Below, in pieces: positions 37,907 through 44,951 of a DNA stretch of 64,000 nt (the stretch's first letter is position 1; every line of letters starts with the position of its first letter). This stretch comes from Nocardia arizonensis (lineage in GTDB: Bacteria; Actinomycetota; Actinomycetes; Mycobacteriales; Mycobacteriaceae). The position numbers and the translations under genes were made by a program. The notes beneath the pieces are model-generated. The model did no database searches and was not told the DNA's origin. It was given only the letters and a program-made list of their open reading frames with translations. Where the stretch lies: NCBI RefSeq assembly GCF_001310275.1, contig NZ_LGYZ01000065.1, positions 62,001 through 126,000 on the forward strand, given 5' to 3'.

Positions 37907-38358
37907 CGCGACCACCCCGACTCGGACTCCGTACCCGACCAGTGATCGGCTAGAACACTCGCCATACCGGACCACGCACCGGCCGACTCGACCCCGCGCT
38001 CGTCCACACCGCCCGCGGCGTCTTCACGGCCGGATTCACGGCTCTCGCGCGGATACTCCCGCACCTTGACCGCGCACTCCCGCGCGGACCGCAACCACTT
38101 GTCCGGGGCGCGCAACGCATCGGCTGTGTATTCCAGCCTGGTGCTCACCGCATCGACGTTGACCCGGCCGAACTCCTCGGGCACGAACTCGTACCGTCCG
38201 AACTTGTCGAAGCCACCCGCGTCCGCGAAGGACTCCAGCGACCGGTACTTGGCGCGCAACGCAACCACGCGCTGCCGCAACAACTCCTGCTCACGAGTGA
38301 TCGCGTCCAGCTCATCCAGCAAATCGACCGGATCGTGCAACGGTTCGTTCGTGCTCAT
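37903..38358 (-). CDS. Coiled-coil hypothetical protein of the transfer operon
   Basis: 151 aa from ATG 38358, overlapping the upstream stop (ATGA). The N-terminus is a coiled coil (LLDELDAITREQELLRQRVV, then ALRAKYRSLESF), followed by an acidic C-terminal tail. No family is recognised. Confidence 0.6.
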   Translation of the reverse strand: MSTNEPLHDPVDLLDELDAITREQELLRQRVVALRAKYRSLESFADAGGFDKFGRYEFVPEEFGRVNVDAVSTRLEYTADALRAPDKWLRSARECAVKVREYPRESRESGREDAAGGVDERGVESAGAWSGMASVLADHWSGTESESGWSR

Positions 38359-38504
38359 CGCCGCACCCCCGACCGACGCACCAGCCGCCAGAACGCGAAC
38401 GCGCCCAACACCATCACCGTGAAACCCACGACCTGCGGCGCCGTCAGCAGCACATAGCCGACCGCCACCGCGACGACCGCGAGACCGAACGTCCGCGCCC
38501 GCAT
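38355..38504 (-). CDS. 49-aa two-helix membrane protein
   Basis: MRARTFGLAVVAVAVGYVLL starts the first helix; a second (VVGFTVMVLGAFAFW) follows, ending in basic RRSGVRR. Its ATG overlaps the previous stop by one base (TGATG) and its stop overlaps the next start (ATGA). The topology and coupling suggest a small Spd-like membrane protein. Confidence 0.6.
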   Translation of the reverse strand: MRARTFGLAVVAVAVGYVLLTAPQVVGFTVMVLGAFAFWRLVRRSGVRR

Positions 38505-38767
38505 CACCGCTCACCGCCATCACGGCGACGCCGCCGCGCCTGCGCCGAACGCAGCGCAAGCCTCGAATAGTGCGCCTTGCGCGCTTGGGCGGCCCGATAC
38601 GAACGCTCCTCCGCCGACAGAAGCCCATCCGGATCGACCAGACGGTCGAACTTCGTCAGCAGTGCCTCTCGGCCTTTCGCCGTGCGCGCCGTCCGATCCG
38701 GCGTTTTCGCCCACGACTCGTGAGCCGCGATTCGGGCCTTCAACGTCCGCTCCGCCGGGGTGCTCAT
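38504..38767 (-). CDS. Basic helical hypothetical protein of the transfer operon
   Basis: 87 aa from ATG 38767, overlapping the Xis-like stop (ATGA). It is strongly basic and helical (LKARIAAHESWAKTPDRTAR, AQARKAHYSRLALRSAQARR), suggesting nucleic-acid binding. No family is recognised. Confidence 0.6.
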   Translation of the reverse strand: MSTPAERTLKARIAAHESWAKTPDRTARTAKGREALLTKFDRLVDPDGLLSAEERSYRAAQARKAHYSRLALRSAQARRRRRDGGER

Positions 38768-38976
38768 GCCGCACCGCCCTGGGTCACGCCCGTCGTCGGA
38801 CGGACCAGCGACATCAGTTCGTCACGCTCGACGCGCAGCAGCCGGCCGTTGACGCGATAGGCGGTGATATCGCCTGCGGTGATCCAGTTCCGAATCGTCT
38901 TGGCGTCGACATCGACCAGCGCTGCCGCAGTTTTGAGACTGATCAGATTCCGGAGCTTCTCCGAAGCCTTGTCCAT
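38764..38976 (-). CDS. xis: Excisionase-like MerR-fold DNA-binding protein
   Basis: 70 aa with AAGGAG 8 bases upstream. The winged HTH (LISLKTAAALVDVDAKTIRN, then TAYRVNGRLLRVERDEL) matches the HTH_17/excisionase family. It is the first gene of the coupled operon, not next to the integrase, and so may also act as a transcription factor for transfer. The gene symbol is by analogy. Confidence 0.75.
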   Translation of the reverse strand: MDKASEKLRNLISLKTAAALVDVDAKTIRNWITAGDITAYRVNGRLLRVERDELMSLVRPTTGVTQGGAA

Positions 38977-39117
38977 TGGTTTCGTCTCCTTGAGTTAGGA
39001 AATCGCTTGCAATTCCCTACTTTTCGCGGAAAAACGGGCCGTCTTGACCGCACATCATGGACAGGACGAGACATCTGGGTTACCGTAAGTCGTCCCCAGA
39101 CGTCCCTTGGAGGAGAG
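38977..39117. promoter_or_regulatory. Divergent promoter region of transfer operon and regulator
   Basis: 141 bases separate the divergent Xis-like and HTH-PLD genes. Both have strong ribosome-binding sites (AAGGAG and GGAGGAGA). An AT-richer stretch (AGGAAATCGCTTGCAATTCC, around 38998) is the likely promoter core. No exact operator repeat was identified. Confidence 0.45.
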
Positions 39118-39879
39118 ATGGCGAACGAACGCCTACGCGGCGCACTCCACCGCAACGGTCTCGATCTGATACAGGTGGCCGAGGCGACGGGAGTCGACCC
39201 GAAAACCGTCGAACGGTGGATTACGCAAGGTCGCACCCCCTACCCGCGCCATCGCCACGCGATAGCGAAGATGGTCGGCGAAAGCACCAACTACCTGTGG
39301 CCGGACGCTGTCCCTGCCGAACGTCGAACGGACGTAACCGAATCAGAAGTGCTCACGGTGTACCCGCACCGCAGCGCGATTCCTTCCGATATCTGGCGAC
39401 GACTTCTGACAGCAACGAACCAGCGTCTCGATGTCCTGGTTCTGGCGGGGCTTTTCCTCGCCGAGGAACCCGAATTCGCCCGAACCATCCGAAGGAAGAC
39501 ACGCGACGGACTGAAAGTCCGACTACTATTCGGCCGCCCGACCGCCGCAGAGGCGAACAAACGTAGCGCAGAGGAGCGCCTAGCCCACGGCACGGTCCCA
39601 GCCAGGATCAGCAATGCGCTGGCGCTTGTAGAACCGCTGGCAGACCTCGACGGAGTCGAGCTTCGCTACCACGACACGACCCTCTACAACTCGATCTTCC
39701 GATTCGATGACGAGATGATTGTCAACAATCACGTCTACGGTGCCCCGGGCGCTCACGCCCCCGCTCTGCACCTTCGACGTCTTCCCGAGGGAGAATTGTT
39801 CGAGACCTACATGACGAGTTTCGAGCACGTATGGTCGGAGGCAACGACCAACAAGGGCGGAGGCGATGGCGCGAACTGA
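39118..39879 (+). CDS. HTH-PLD-like regulator (DUF5919 type)
   Basis: 253 aa from ATG 39118 with GGAGGAGA 5 bases upstream. An XRE-like HTH (LDLIQVAEATGVDPKTVERW) is followed by a domain resembling phospholipase-D-like DUF5919, with a YHDTTLYNSIFRFDDEMIVNN active-site-like segment (H-x-D/E and N), though the HKD motif is not canonical. Such proteins occur next to Nudix and HD genes in actinomycete elements and may control transfer or sense nucleotides. Confidence 0.75.
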   Translation: MANERLRGALHRNGLDLIQVAEATGVDPKTVERWITQGRTPYPRHRHAIAKMVGESTNYLWPDAVPAERRTDVTESEVLTVYPHRSAIPSDIWRRLLTATNQRLDVLVLAGLFLAEEPEFARTIRRKTRDGLKVRLLFGRPTAAEANKRSAEERLAHGTVPARISNALALVEPLADLDGVELRYHDTTLYNSIFRFDDEMIVNNHVYGAPGAHAPALHLRRLPEGELFETYMTSFEHVWSEATTNKGGGDGAN

Positions 39880-40336
39880 CTACTTGGACGACCCGATGGC
39901 TCCGAAGGCGAATTCGATCAAAGTCGCGGTCAGTGCGGTTGTCCGGGACCCCGGCGGGCGCGTGCTGATGATCCACCGGACCGACAACGACCTCTACTCG
40001 ATTCCAGGTGGCGCGCTGGAGGCCGGGGAAACCGTCGCCGCCGCGGTAGTCCGCGAGGTCAAAGAGGAGACTGGAATCGACGTAGAAGTAACGGGGCTCG
40101 TCGGCATCTTCTCGAATCCCCAGCACGTCATCGCGTACGACGACGGCGAGGTACGCCAGGAATTCTCGATATGCTTTCGCGCCGTGCCGACAGGCGGTGA
40201 GCTTCGCACCAGCGCGGAGTCGAAGCGCGTCGAGTGGGTTACTCCAGAACGAATGACCGATCTGGATATCCACCCGTCGATCTCCCTGCGAATCAGTCGC
40301 GCGGCCGAGGAAAGCGCCGAGCCTTACTTCACGTGA
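39866..40336 (+). CDS. Nudix hydrolase (Pif-like)
   Basis: 156 aa, overlapping the HTH-PLD gene by 14 bases with GGAGG upstream. The Nudix box is complete: GGALEAGETVAAAVVREVKE followed by ETGI. It cleaves a nucleoside diphosphate derivative. In pSAM2 the Nudix protein Pif gives immunity against redundant transfer; a similar role is plausible but not shown. It converges with the HD gene, overlapping by 13 bases. Confidence 0.88.
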   Translation: MARTDYLDDPMAPKANSIKVAVSAVVRDPGGRVLMIHRTDNDLYSIPGGALEAGETVAAAVVREVKEETGIDVEVTGLVGIFSNPQHVIAYDDGEVRQEFSICFRAVPTGGELRTSAESKRVEWVTPERMTDLDIHPSISLRISRAAEESAEPYFT

Positions 40337-40866
40337 GCGGCACGTAGCGCTGCCTCGATCCGTTCAGCGGCGGCGATCAATTCCGGCTCAGCTTCCGCGA
40401 CCGACTCCGACACGATGTCATCGGGACCGTACCGTTCCCGGACCTCAGCGATGCGCGTCCGAACTGTGGTCTCTTCCCCAGTGGGGGTGGTCGTGATGTC
40501 CGCCCACCACAGGGCATCGCGCAGCAGGCTGTCCTCGTCCGGCCAGTCAACGGTCAGTTCCCGTCGGCGCGCCTCGACGCGAGCACACGTGTGGTTCGCG
40601 ACCAGGGCGCACAACCGCGGGGGCGCGCCTACGTCGCGCAGATAAGTCGCACCATCGACTGGGTGAAATCCGGTACGGGCGAGCGATGCGCTGTAGCCGA
40701 TATCGTGCAGCCACGCCGCAGCCAGGAGCATCGTGTGGTCGTCCACGAGATCTGCCACGTGTTCAGCGCGGGACGCCACCCCTTCGACATGGGCGAGTCG
40801 CCGCGGTAGATCGCTCAGGTGATCGCGGGCGGTCCGCTCGGCCCAACCGGCCAAGTCCTCGTTCAC
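40324..40866 (-). CDS. HD-domain phosphohydrolase-like protein
   Basis: 180 aa from GTG 40866 (GTG 40875 is an alternative). The HD motif AAWLHDIGYS and the upstream His in RAEHVADL, plus NHTCARVEARR, match HD metal-dependent phosphohydrolases. It faces the Nudix gene and has no nearby partner on its strand except the integrase upstream. It may hydrolyse nucleotides. Confidence 0.8.
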   Translation of the reverse strand: MNEDLAGWAERTARDHLSDLPRRLAHVEGVASRAEHVADLVDDHTMLLAAAWLHDIGYSASLARTGFHPVDGATYLRDVGAPPRLCALVANHTCARVEARRRELTVDWPDEDSLLRDALWWADITTTPTGEETTVRTRIAEVRERYGPDDIVSESVAEAEPELIAAAERIEAALRAAHVK

Positions 40867-40918
40867 AACACCCACCGTACCGCCAGCGATATCCCGTTGT
40901 GACGTGTCCGGATGGTCT

Positions 40919-41851
40919 CTACAGCTTGTCGCCCAACCGGGCGCGGCGGTGCGCGGACTTCGCGCGTTCATCGGCGACCGACTTTCCGTAGCGGTCGAGC
41001 ATCTGTCGCGAACGCCACCCCGCCAGCATCATCAGATCCTGCTCCTGGCCGCCGTTGGCGAGCCAGTTGTGCGCGAACCAGTGCCTGAGCATATGAGGGT
41101 GGATGTGTTCGATTCCGGCCGCTTTCGCGCGGCGCTCGAGCATCTGCCGTATGCCGTGGTCGGTCATCGGTCCCTGTCTGCCGAGCCACAGCCGCTCGCT
41201 TCGCGTTCCGAACGAATGCTGGGCACGCGCACGCAGGTATCGGCGTAGGGCGATACGTGTCTTGTCACCGAACGGCGATGTCCGCGGCCTGTTCCCTTTG
41301 CCGATCACCAGCGCGGTGTCCTCCTCGAAATCGAGGTCGTCCACGTTCAGATTGGCGACTTCGCCGCAGCGGCAACCGGTGTCAGCGAACAGGCGAATGA
41401 TCGCGTTGTCACGACGCGAGTCGAAGTCCGTTCCCGCACACCCGTCGAGCAACGATTTCAAGGACTCGATACTCGGAACCGGCACGAGTGTGTCCGGCGC
41501 ATCCGGCGGGCTCATCTTGTCGAACGGGTTCGCGGCGATGATCTCCTCGGCGGCCAAGTATTTGAAGAACTGCTGGAGGCTCCGGTACTGGCTGCGCGCG
41601 TACTGCGGTGACAGCGGTTCACCGGTCCGCCGGTTCGTCCTCGACAGCAACTCCTCGATGTACCCGCCGATGTGGTCGCGGGTGATGTCGGGCGCTTCGG
41701 TCGGCAGGGCCTCCGACAGCAGGTACTCAGCGAAGTAGCCGATGTGGACCTGGTACACCTCGATGGTCTTCTTGGCTCGGTTCTTCCGCCGTAGCTCGGT
41801 CGCGAAGTCATCCGCCAACTCGCGGATGTCGTCTAGCGAAGTGCTCCCCAT
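40919..41851 (-). CDS. int: Tyrosine recombinase/integrase
   Basis: 310 aa. A SAM-like core-binding domain (residues 10-105) precedes the catalytic domain with Arg161 (GCRCGEV), His253 and Arg256 (HPHMLRHWF), Trp279 and the nucleophile Tyr288 (LDRYGKS). It lies 94 bases from the right attachment repeat and the intact tRNA, as expected for a tRNA-targeting integrase. Its size is XerD-like, smaller than pSAM2 Int. Confidence 0.92.
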   Translation of the reverse strand: MGSTSLDDIRELADDFATELRRKNRAKKTIEVYQVHIGYFAEYLLSEALPTEAPDITRDHIGGYIEELLSRTNRRTGEPLSPQYARSQYRSLQQFFKYLAAEEIIAANPFDKMSPPDAPDTLVPVPSIESLKSLLDGCAGTDFDSRRDNAIIRLFADTGCRCGEVANLNVDDLDFEEDTALVIGKGNRPRTSPFGDKTRIALRRYLRARAQHSFGTRSERLWLGRQGPMTDHGIRQMLERRAKAAGIEHIHPHMLRHWFAHNWLANGGQEQDLMMLAGWRSRQMLDRYGKSVADERAKSAHRRARLGDKL

Positions 41852-41866
41852 GCCTCGATGCTACCT

Positions 41867-41878
41867 CCATAATCTATT
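41867..41878. promoter_or_regulatory. Right candidate integrase arm-type site
   Basis: CCATAATCTATT, identical and in the same orientation to 27126-27137 near the other end. It lies between the integrase start and the attachment repeat. Confidence 0.4.
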
Positions 41879-41913
41879 CGTGGAGAAGCGCTATTCTAGA
41901 TCGAAACCTCTCT

Positions 41914-41942
41914 AGAAAAACAAAAACCCGCTGGTCAGCGGG
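41914..41942 (-). terminator. Intrinsic terminator of the tRNA gene
   Basis: On the minus strand a perfect 7-bp stem (CCCGCTG / CAGCGGG) is followed by TTTTTGTTTTT. It lies just beyond the tRNA 3' end, within element-derived sequence, so the element supplies a new terminator. Confidence 0.85.
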
Positions 41943-41944
41943 CA

Positions 41945-41990
41945 TTTGTGGGGCGGGCGGGGCTCGAACCCGCGACCAATGGATTATGAG
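41945..41990. repeat. Right attachment repeat (attR) within the tRNA
   Basis: 46 bases identical to 27020-27065. It covers the tRNA from the anticodon loop to the acceptor end, so integration keeps the tRNA whole on this side. Confidence 0.9.
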
Positions 41991-42022
41991 TCCACGGCTC
42001 TAACCGACTGAGCTACCGCCCC
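41949..42022 (-). tRNA. tRNA-Met (CAT anticodon)
   Basis: 74 nt read on the minus strand: acceptor GGGGCGG pairs with CCGCCCC, D-arm AGCTCAGTCGGTTAGAGC, anticodon stem around CTCATAA giving CAT, T-arm GCGGGTTCGAGCCCCGC, discriminator A. No encoded CCA. CAT could also be tRNA-Ile2 before lysidine modification, but the sequence looks like elongator tRNA-Met. It is the integration site of the 15-kb element. Confidence 0.88.
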
Positions 42023-42140
42023 TCCTCCGCAGATACCGCGGCCTTGGGGATGTTACCGGTTGGGGTGGTGCGCGGACCAATCGGGGGGCTCGGGCCCGTT
42101 AGGGTTGGGGCGTACCTCGTCGTCTGCGGAGGGTCTGATC

Positions 42141-42572
42141 ATGGGCAGTGTGTTCGTGAACGTCTTGAAGGCGCATCAGTGGGTGTATGAGCACAGCCGC
42201 GGCGTGGTAGGGCATCGGCTCCTGTTCGGGAATCCGACGTTGCTGTTGCGGACCGTGGGGCGTAAGACGGGTAGGAGCCGTACGTCGGCGCTGACGTACG
42301 GGCGGGACGGCGGGGATTATCTGGTGACGGCGTCCAATGGCGGGTCGCCGCGGCCGCCGGGGTGGCTGGCCAATGTGAAGGCCGGGCCGCGATGCGAGAT
42401 CCAGGTGGGGACGCGCCGCATTCCGGTGACCGCGCGGGCGACGTATCCGGGTGATCCCGATTACGACCGTCATTGGCAGATCGTGGACAGGGTTAATCGG
42501 GGGCGCTATACGGATTATCAAAAGCAAACCAAGCGCCCTATTTCGATAGTGGTTCTGACCCCGACGAAATAG
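42141..42572 (+). CDS. Deazaflavin (F420)-dependent nitroreductase-family oxidoreductase
   Basis: 143 aa from ATG 42141. The split-barrel motifs LLLRTVGRKTGRSRTSALTY and YLVTASNGGSPRPPGWLANV match the DDN family of actinobacterial F420-binding enzymes, which reduce quinones or nitro compounds. It is probably membrane-associated or cytoplasmic. The substrate is unknown. Confidence 0.88.
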   Translation: MGSVFVNVLKAHQWVYEHSRGVVGHRLLFGNPTLLLRTVGRKTGRSRTSALTYGRDGGDYLVTASNGGSPRPPGWLANVKAGPRCEIQVGTRRIPVTARATYPGDPDYDRHWQIVDRVNRGRYTDYQKQTKRPISIVVLTPTK

Positions 42573-42576
42573 TGGG

Positions 42577-42738
42577 TCAGTCGGCGATGCGCGGTGCGCC
42601 GTCGTCCCAGTCGAGGTCGCCGGGATCCATACTGTCCCAACGACTTACGTCCTGCGGGGGCCTGCTCGCGAATTGCACGACGGCGAAGACCAGCAGGAGT
42701 ACGACGGCGACCACGCCGGCGACTATGAGTGTTTGCAC
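42577..42738 (-). CDS. 53-aa single-pass membrane protein
   Basis: From GTG 42738 the frame encodes a helix (VQTLIVAGVVAVVLLLVFAV) and an acidic tail (VSRWDSMDPGDLDWDDGAPR). The composition, with a membrane anchor and negative tail, is more protein-like than other frames. No family is recognised; it may be real or a shadow. Confidence 0.45.
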   Translation of the reverse strand: MQTLIVAGVVAVVLLLVFAVVQFASRPPQDVSRWDSMDPGDLDWDDGAPRIAD

Positions 42739-42800
42739 GCAGGCACTTTAGCGGTCGCCGCCGAAAAATCGCAGCCGGTCGACGTAGATCACATCGCGGC

Positions 42801-43793
42801 TTACCTCACCGTAATCAGAGTGCGCCCCACCGCAGTTCGCGCTTCGATAGCGGAATGGGCGTCCGCGGCGCGGTCCAAGGGGAAGGTCTGGCCGATCACG
42901 ACTTCGAGGCGGCCGTCGAGTACCGCCGATTGGGCGCGTAGCGCCAATGAATGCCAGTCGACGCCCGCGCCGGTGATGTCGAACAAGCTGATGGTCTCGA
43001 TATCGCGCGCGGCGAGGGCGGTGCGGTCGAGAGCGGCGAAATTGCCTGCGGCAGAGCCATATCCGAGAAATCTTCCGCCGTCTGTGAGCGCTTCGGTGGC
43101 GCTCGCACCGAGCTCTCCGCCCGCGCCGTCCAGGATCACCTGCACACCGCCCGTGATCGCGCGCACCCGGGCGGCCCAATCGGGATCGCCGTAGTCGATG
43201 ACGGTGTCGGCCCCGAGGCGTTGGACGAGTTCGGTTTTCGCCTCGCCTCGGACCGCGGCGACGACCCTCGCGCCCGCGGCACGGGCGAGTTGGATCAGCA
43301 GGGTGCCGAGTCCGCCTCCCGCCGCGGTGATCAGCACGGTTTCGCCGGCACGCACCGCGGCCCGGTCGGAGACGGCGAAGGAGGTGCGCCCGTCGTGGGT
43401 GAGCGCGACCGCCGTCTCGAGGCCGAGCGCCTCGGGAACCTCGACCAGGGTCTGCGCCTTGGCGGTCGCGTATTCGGCGTAGCCACCGATGGGCAGGCCA
43501 CCGCCGATACCGCTGGCGGCCGTCGCCGTGGCGACCCGTTTGCCGACCCACCCGGGGTCCACCCCCGCGCCGACCCCGGTGACCACGCCCGCGATGGCCC
43601 CGCCGGGCACGTACGGGGGCTCCACCTTGAAGAACTCGGTTCCCCAACCGCTGCGCAACCGGGTGTCGAGGAACATGACATCGGCCGCGGCGACCTCGAC
43701 CGTCACCTCCCCGGCGCTCGGCGCCGGATCGGGTATGTCACCGATCTCGAGAACATCCGGTCCGCCGAATTCCCGCACCTGCACCGCCCGCAT
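42801..43793 (-). CDS. Zinc-binding-type quinone oxidoreductase (MDR family)
   Basis: 330 aa. The N-terminal GroES-like fold (MRAVQVREFGGPDVLEIGDI) and the NAD(P)-binding loop AAGGGLGTLLIQLARAAGAR match QOR-type medium-chain reductases; catalytic zinc ligands are absent as usual for this branch. It would reduce quinones or enones with NADPH. A perfect palindrome lies just upstream and may be an operator. Confidence 0.88.
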   Translation of the reverse strand: MRAVQVREFGGPDVLEIGDIPDPAPSAGEVTVEVAAADVMFLDTRLRSGWGTEFFKVEPPYVPGGAIAGVVTGVGAGVDPGWVGKRVATATAASGIGGGLPIGGYAEYATAKAQTLVEVPEALGLETAVALTHDGRTSFAVSDRAAVRAGETVLITAAGGGLGTLLIQLARAAGARVVAAVRGEAKTELVQRLGADTVIDYGDPDWAARVRAITGGVQVILDGAGGELGASATEALTDGGRFLGYGSAAGNFAALDRTALAARDIETISLFDITGAGVDWHSLALRAQSAVLDGRLEVVIGQTFPLDRAADAHSAIEARTAVGRTLITVR

Positions 43794-43806
43794 GAGCTAC
43801 CTCCAT

Positions 43807-43833
43807 CGATTCCGTGTCATTGCTACGGAATCG
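43807..43833. promoter_or_regulatory. Perfect 9-bp palindrome upstream of quinone reductase
   Basis: CGATTCCGT and ACGGAATCG face each other around 9 bases, ending 40 bases from the reductase start. It could be an operator for a MarR- or TetR-type repressor. No regulator is adjacent. Confidence 0.4.
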
Positions 43834-43901
43834 AGCATGGAACCCGAAGTGAACTCGAGGTCAAGGGGCGAGCGGAATCTTTCGCTGCGAGCGAACTCGG
43901 A

Positions 43902-44306
43902 TCAGGAGCCGCCGCCGCAGCTGCTGCCGCCACCGCAACTACTACTGCTGCTGCCACCACCACAGCTGCTGCCACCACCGCAACTACTGCTGCTGCCGCC
44001 ACCACAGCTGCTGGAACTGCCCCCGCCGCAGCTGTGACCGTGAGCGTGGTGATGGTGGCCGTGATCGTGCCCGCCGGAGTAGTCGCCGCCGAAACCGCTG
44101 AATCCGGAACTGCCCGAGCAGGACGTCGTGGAGCCGGAATCGAAGTCCATCCCGGACTCCCCTGCCGACCAGCGGCCGAACTGGCCGCCGGGGAAGGCAC
44201 CCGGTCGCAATGGCTGGGTCACCCGGCGAATCATGTAGACGATGAAGGCCACGACGCCTGCGAGCAGCAACAATACGAAGGCCAGGACGGCAAGGGCTAT
44301 GACCAT
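43902..44306 (-). CDS. Membrane protein with Cys-Gly-Ser repeat tail
   Basis: 134 aa. One N-terminal transmembrane helix (VIALAVLAFVLLLLAGVVAF) is followed by a Gly/Ser linker, a His-rich block (GHDHGHHHHAHGHSC) and about six repeats of CGGGSS to the C-terminus. His and Cys clusters suggest metal binding at the cell surface. It is divergent from the glycine-rich-domain-like gene, a pairing that may be functional. No known family. Confidence 0.65.
   Translation of the reverse strand: MVIALAVLAFVLLLLAGVVAFIVYMIRRVTQPLRPGAFPGGQFGRWSAGESGMDFDSGSTTSCSGSSGFSGFGGDYSGGHDHGHHHHAHGHSCGGGSSSSCGGGSSSSCGGGSSCGGGSSSSSCGGGSSCGGGS
43908..44035. repeat. Tandem repeats coding for CGGGSS units
   Basis: Degenerate short repeats of the type GCCGCCACCACAGCTGCTG run through the 3' half of the gene. 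They are coding, not a CRISPR array, and could vary in number by slippage. Confidence 0.7.
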
Positions 44307-44382
44307 GCCGGAATGGTAGCGTCAATGGCGGCGAATTTCCGCGTGGCGAACTACCGGGCGATGGGTCGCCGTACAGTGAATC

Positions 44383-44937
44383 GTGATGCTTTTACGTGCA
44401 CGCGGCCGAGCGCACCGCCGCATCGATCTCGGTGAGGTCGAGCGGGCGGTGGCGGCGCTGGAACTGCCCGAGGCGGTGTTCAAGACCTGTCCGTGGCAGC
44501 CGCGAGAGCTGGTGGACACCGGATTGCGGCAGTGGCTGCGCTGTTGCGGCGCGGCCATGCGCGACGGTCAGGTCATCGGTATGCCCTCGCACGCCGTCGA
44601 CGAGGCATGGCACGGGCTTATCCTGTGCACCGAGCGTTACGCGGCCTTCTGCACGGCGGCCTACGGACGATTCCTGCACCATTTCCCCGACGGTGACAAT
44701 TTCGTTCGCCCCGGCACGCACCCGGGACCGGGACCGGGTTCGATGTCCGAACAACTCGGCCGGACGGTGGTCGCCTGGTCCCTGGTGGCGAGGCCGGGCG
44801 AACAGGCCGTGCTGTGGGATCTGGACCGCAAGGTCGGCGTCGATCACCCGTGGGGTATCGACGCTGCCCGCGTCACCGCCATCGAAGCCGAACTCACCCG
44901 GCCCGTCGACGTCGATGAGCGTGATCATCACCGCTGA
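44383..44937 (+). CDS. Glycine-rich-domain-like (GRDP) protein
   Basis: 184 aa from GTG 44383 (ATG 44386 next). The block VDEAWHGLILCTERYAAFCT, then AYGRFLHHFP matches the core of the glycine-rich domain-containing protein family, where conserved Trp-His and Tyr residues lie in a helical fold. Four cysteines (KTCPW, LRCCGA, ILCTE, AFCTA) may bind metal. It is divergent from the Cys-Gly-Ser repeat protein. Confidence 0.7.
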   Translation: MMLLRARGRAHRRIDLGEVERAVAALELPEAVFKTCPWQPRELVDTGLRQWLRCCGAAMRDGQVIGMPSHAVDEAWHGLILCTERYAAFCTAAYGRFLHHFPDGDNFVRPGTHPGPGPGSMSEQLGRTVVAWSLVARPGEQAVLWDLDRKVGVDHPWGIDAARVTAIEAELTRPVDVDERDHHR

Positions 44938-44951
44938 TCGATGTACTGCTG

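Larger units (their letters stand above)
27020..41990. mobile_element. Integrative element in a tRNA-CAT gene, about 15 kb
   Basis: The element is bounded by identical 46-bp direct repeats (27020-27065 and 41945-41990). The right copy is the 3' part of an intact tRNA; the left is the displaced original 3' end. Inside are a tyrosine integrase next to the intact tRNA, an Xis-like protein, a relaxase-like protein, a VirD4-like ATPase, DUF2637 and small membrane proteins, a Nudix/HD/HTH-PLD trio and a Mrr-like nuclease. The layout recalls actinomycete integrative conjugative elements such as pSAM2, but no TraB/FtsK translocase or RepSA-type initiator is seen. Confidence 0.88.

Noticed and set aside
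43908..44035. CRISPR-like array
   Set aside because: The repeats have no unique spacers and are in frame, coding for CGGGSS units.
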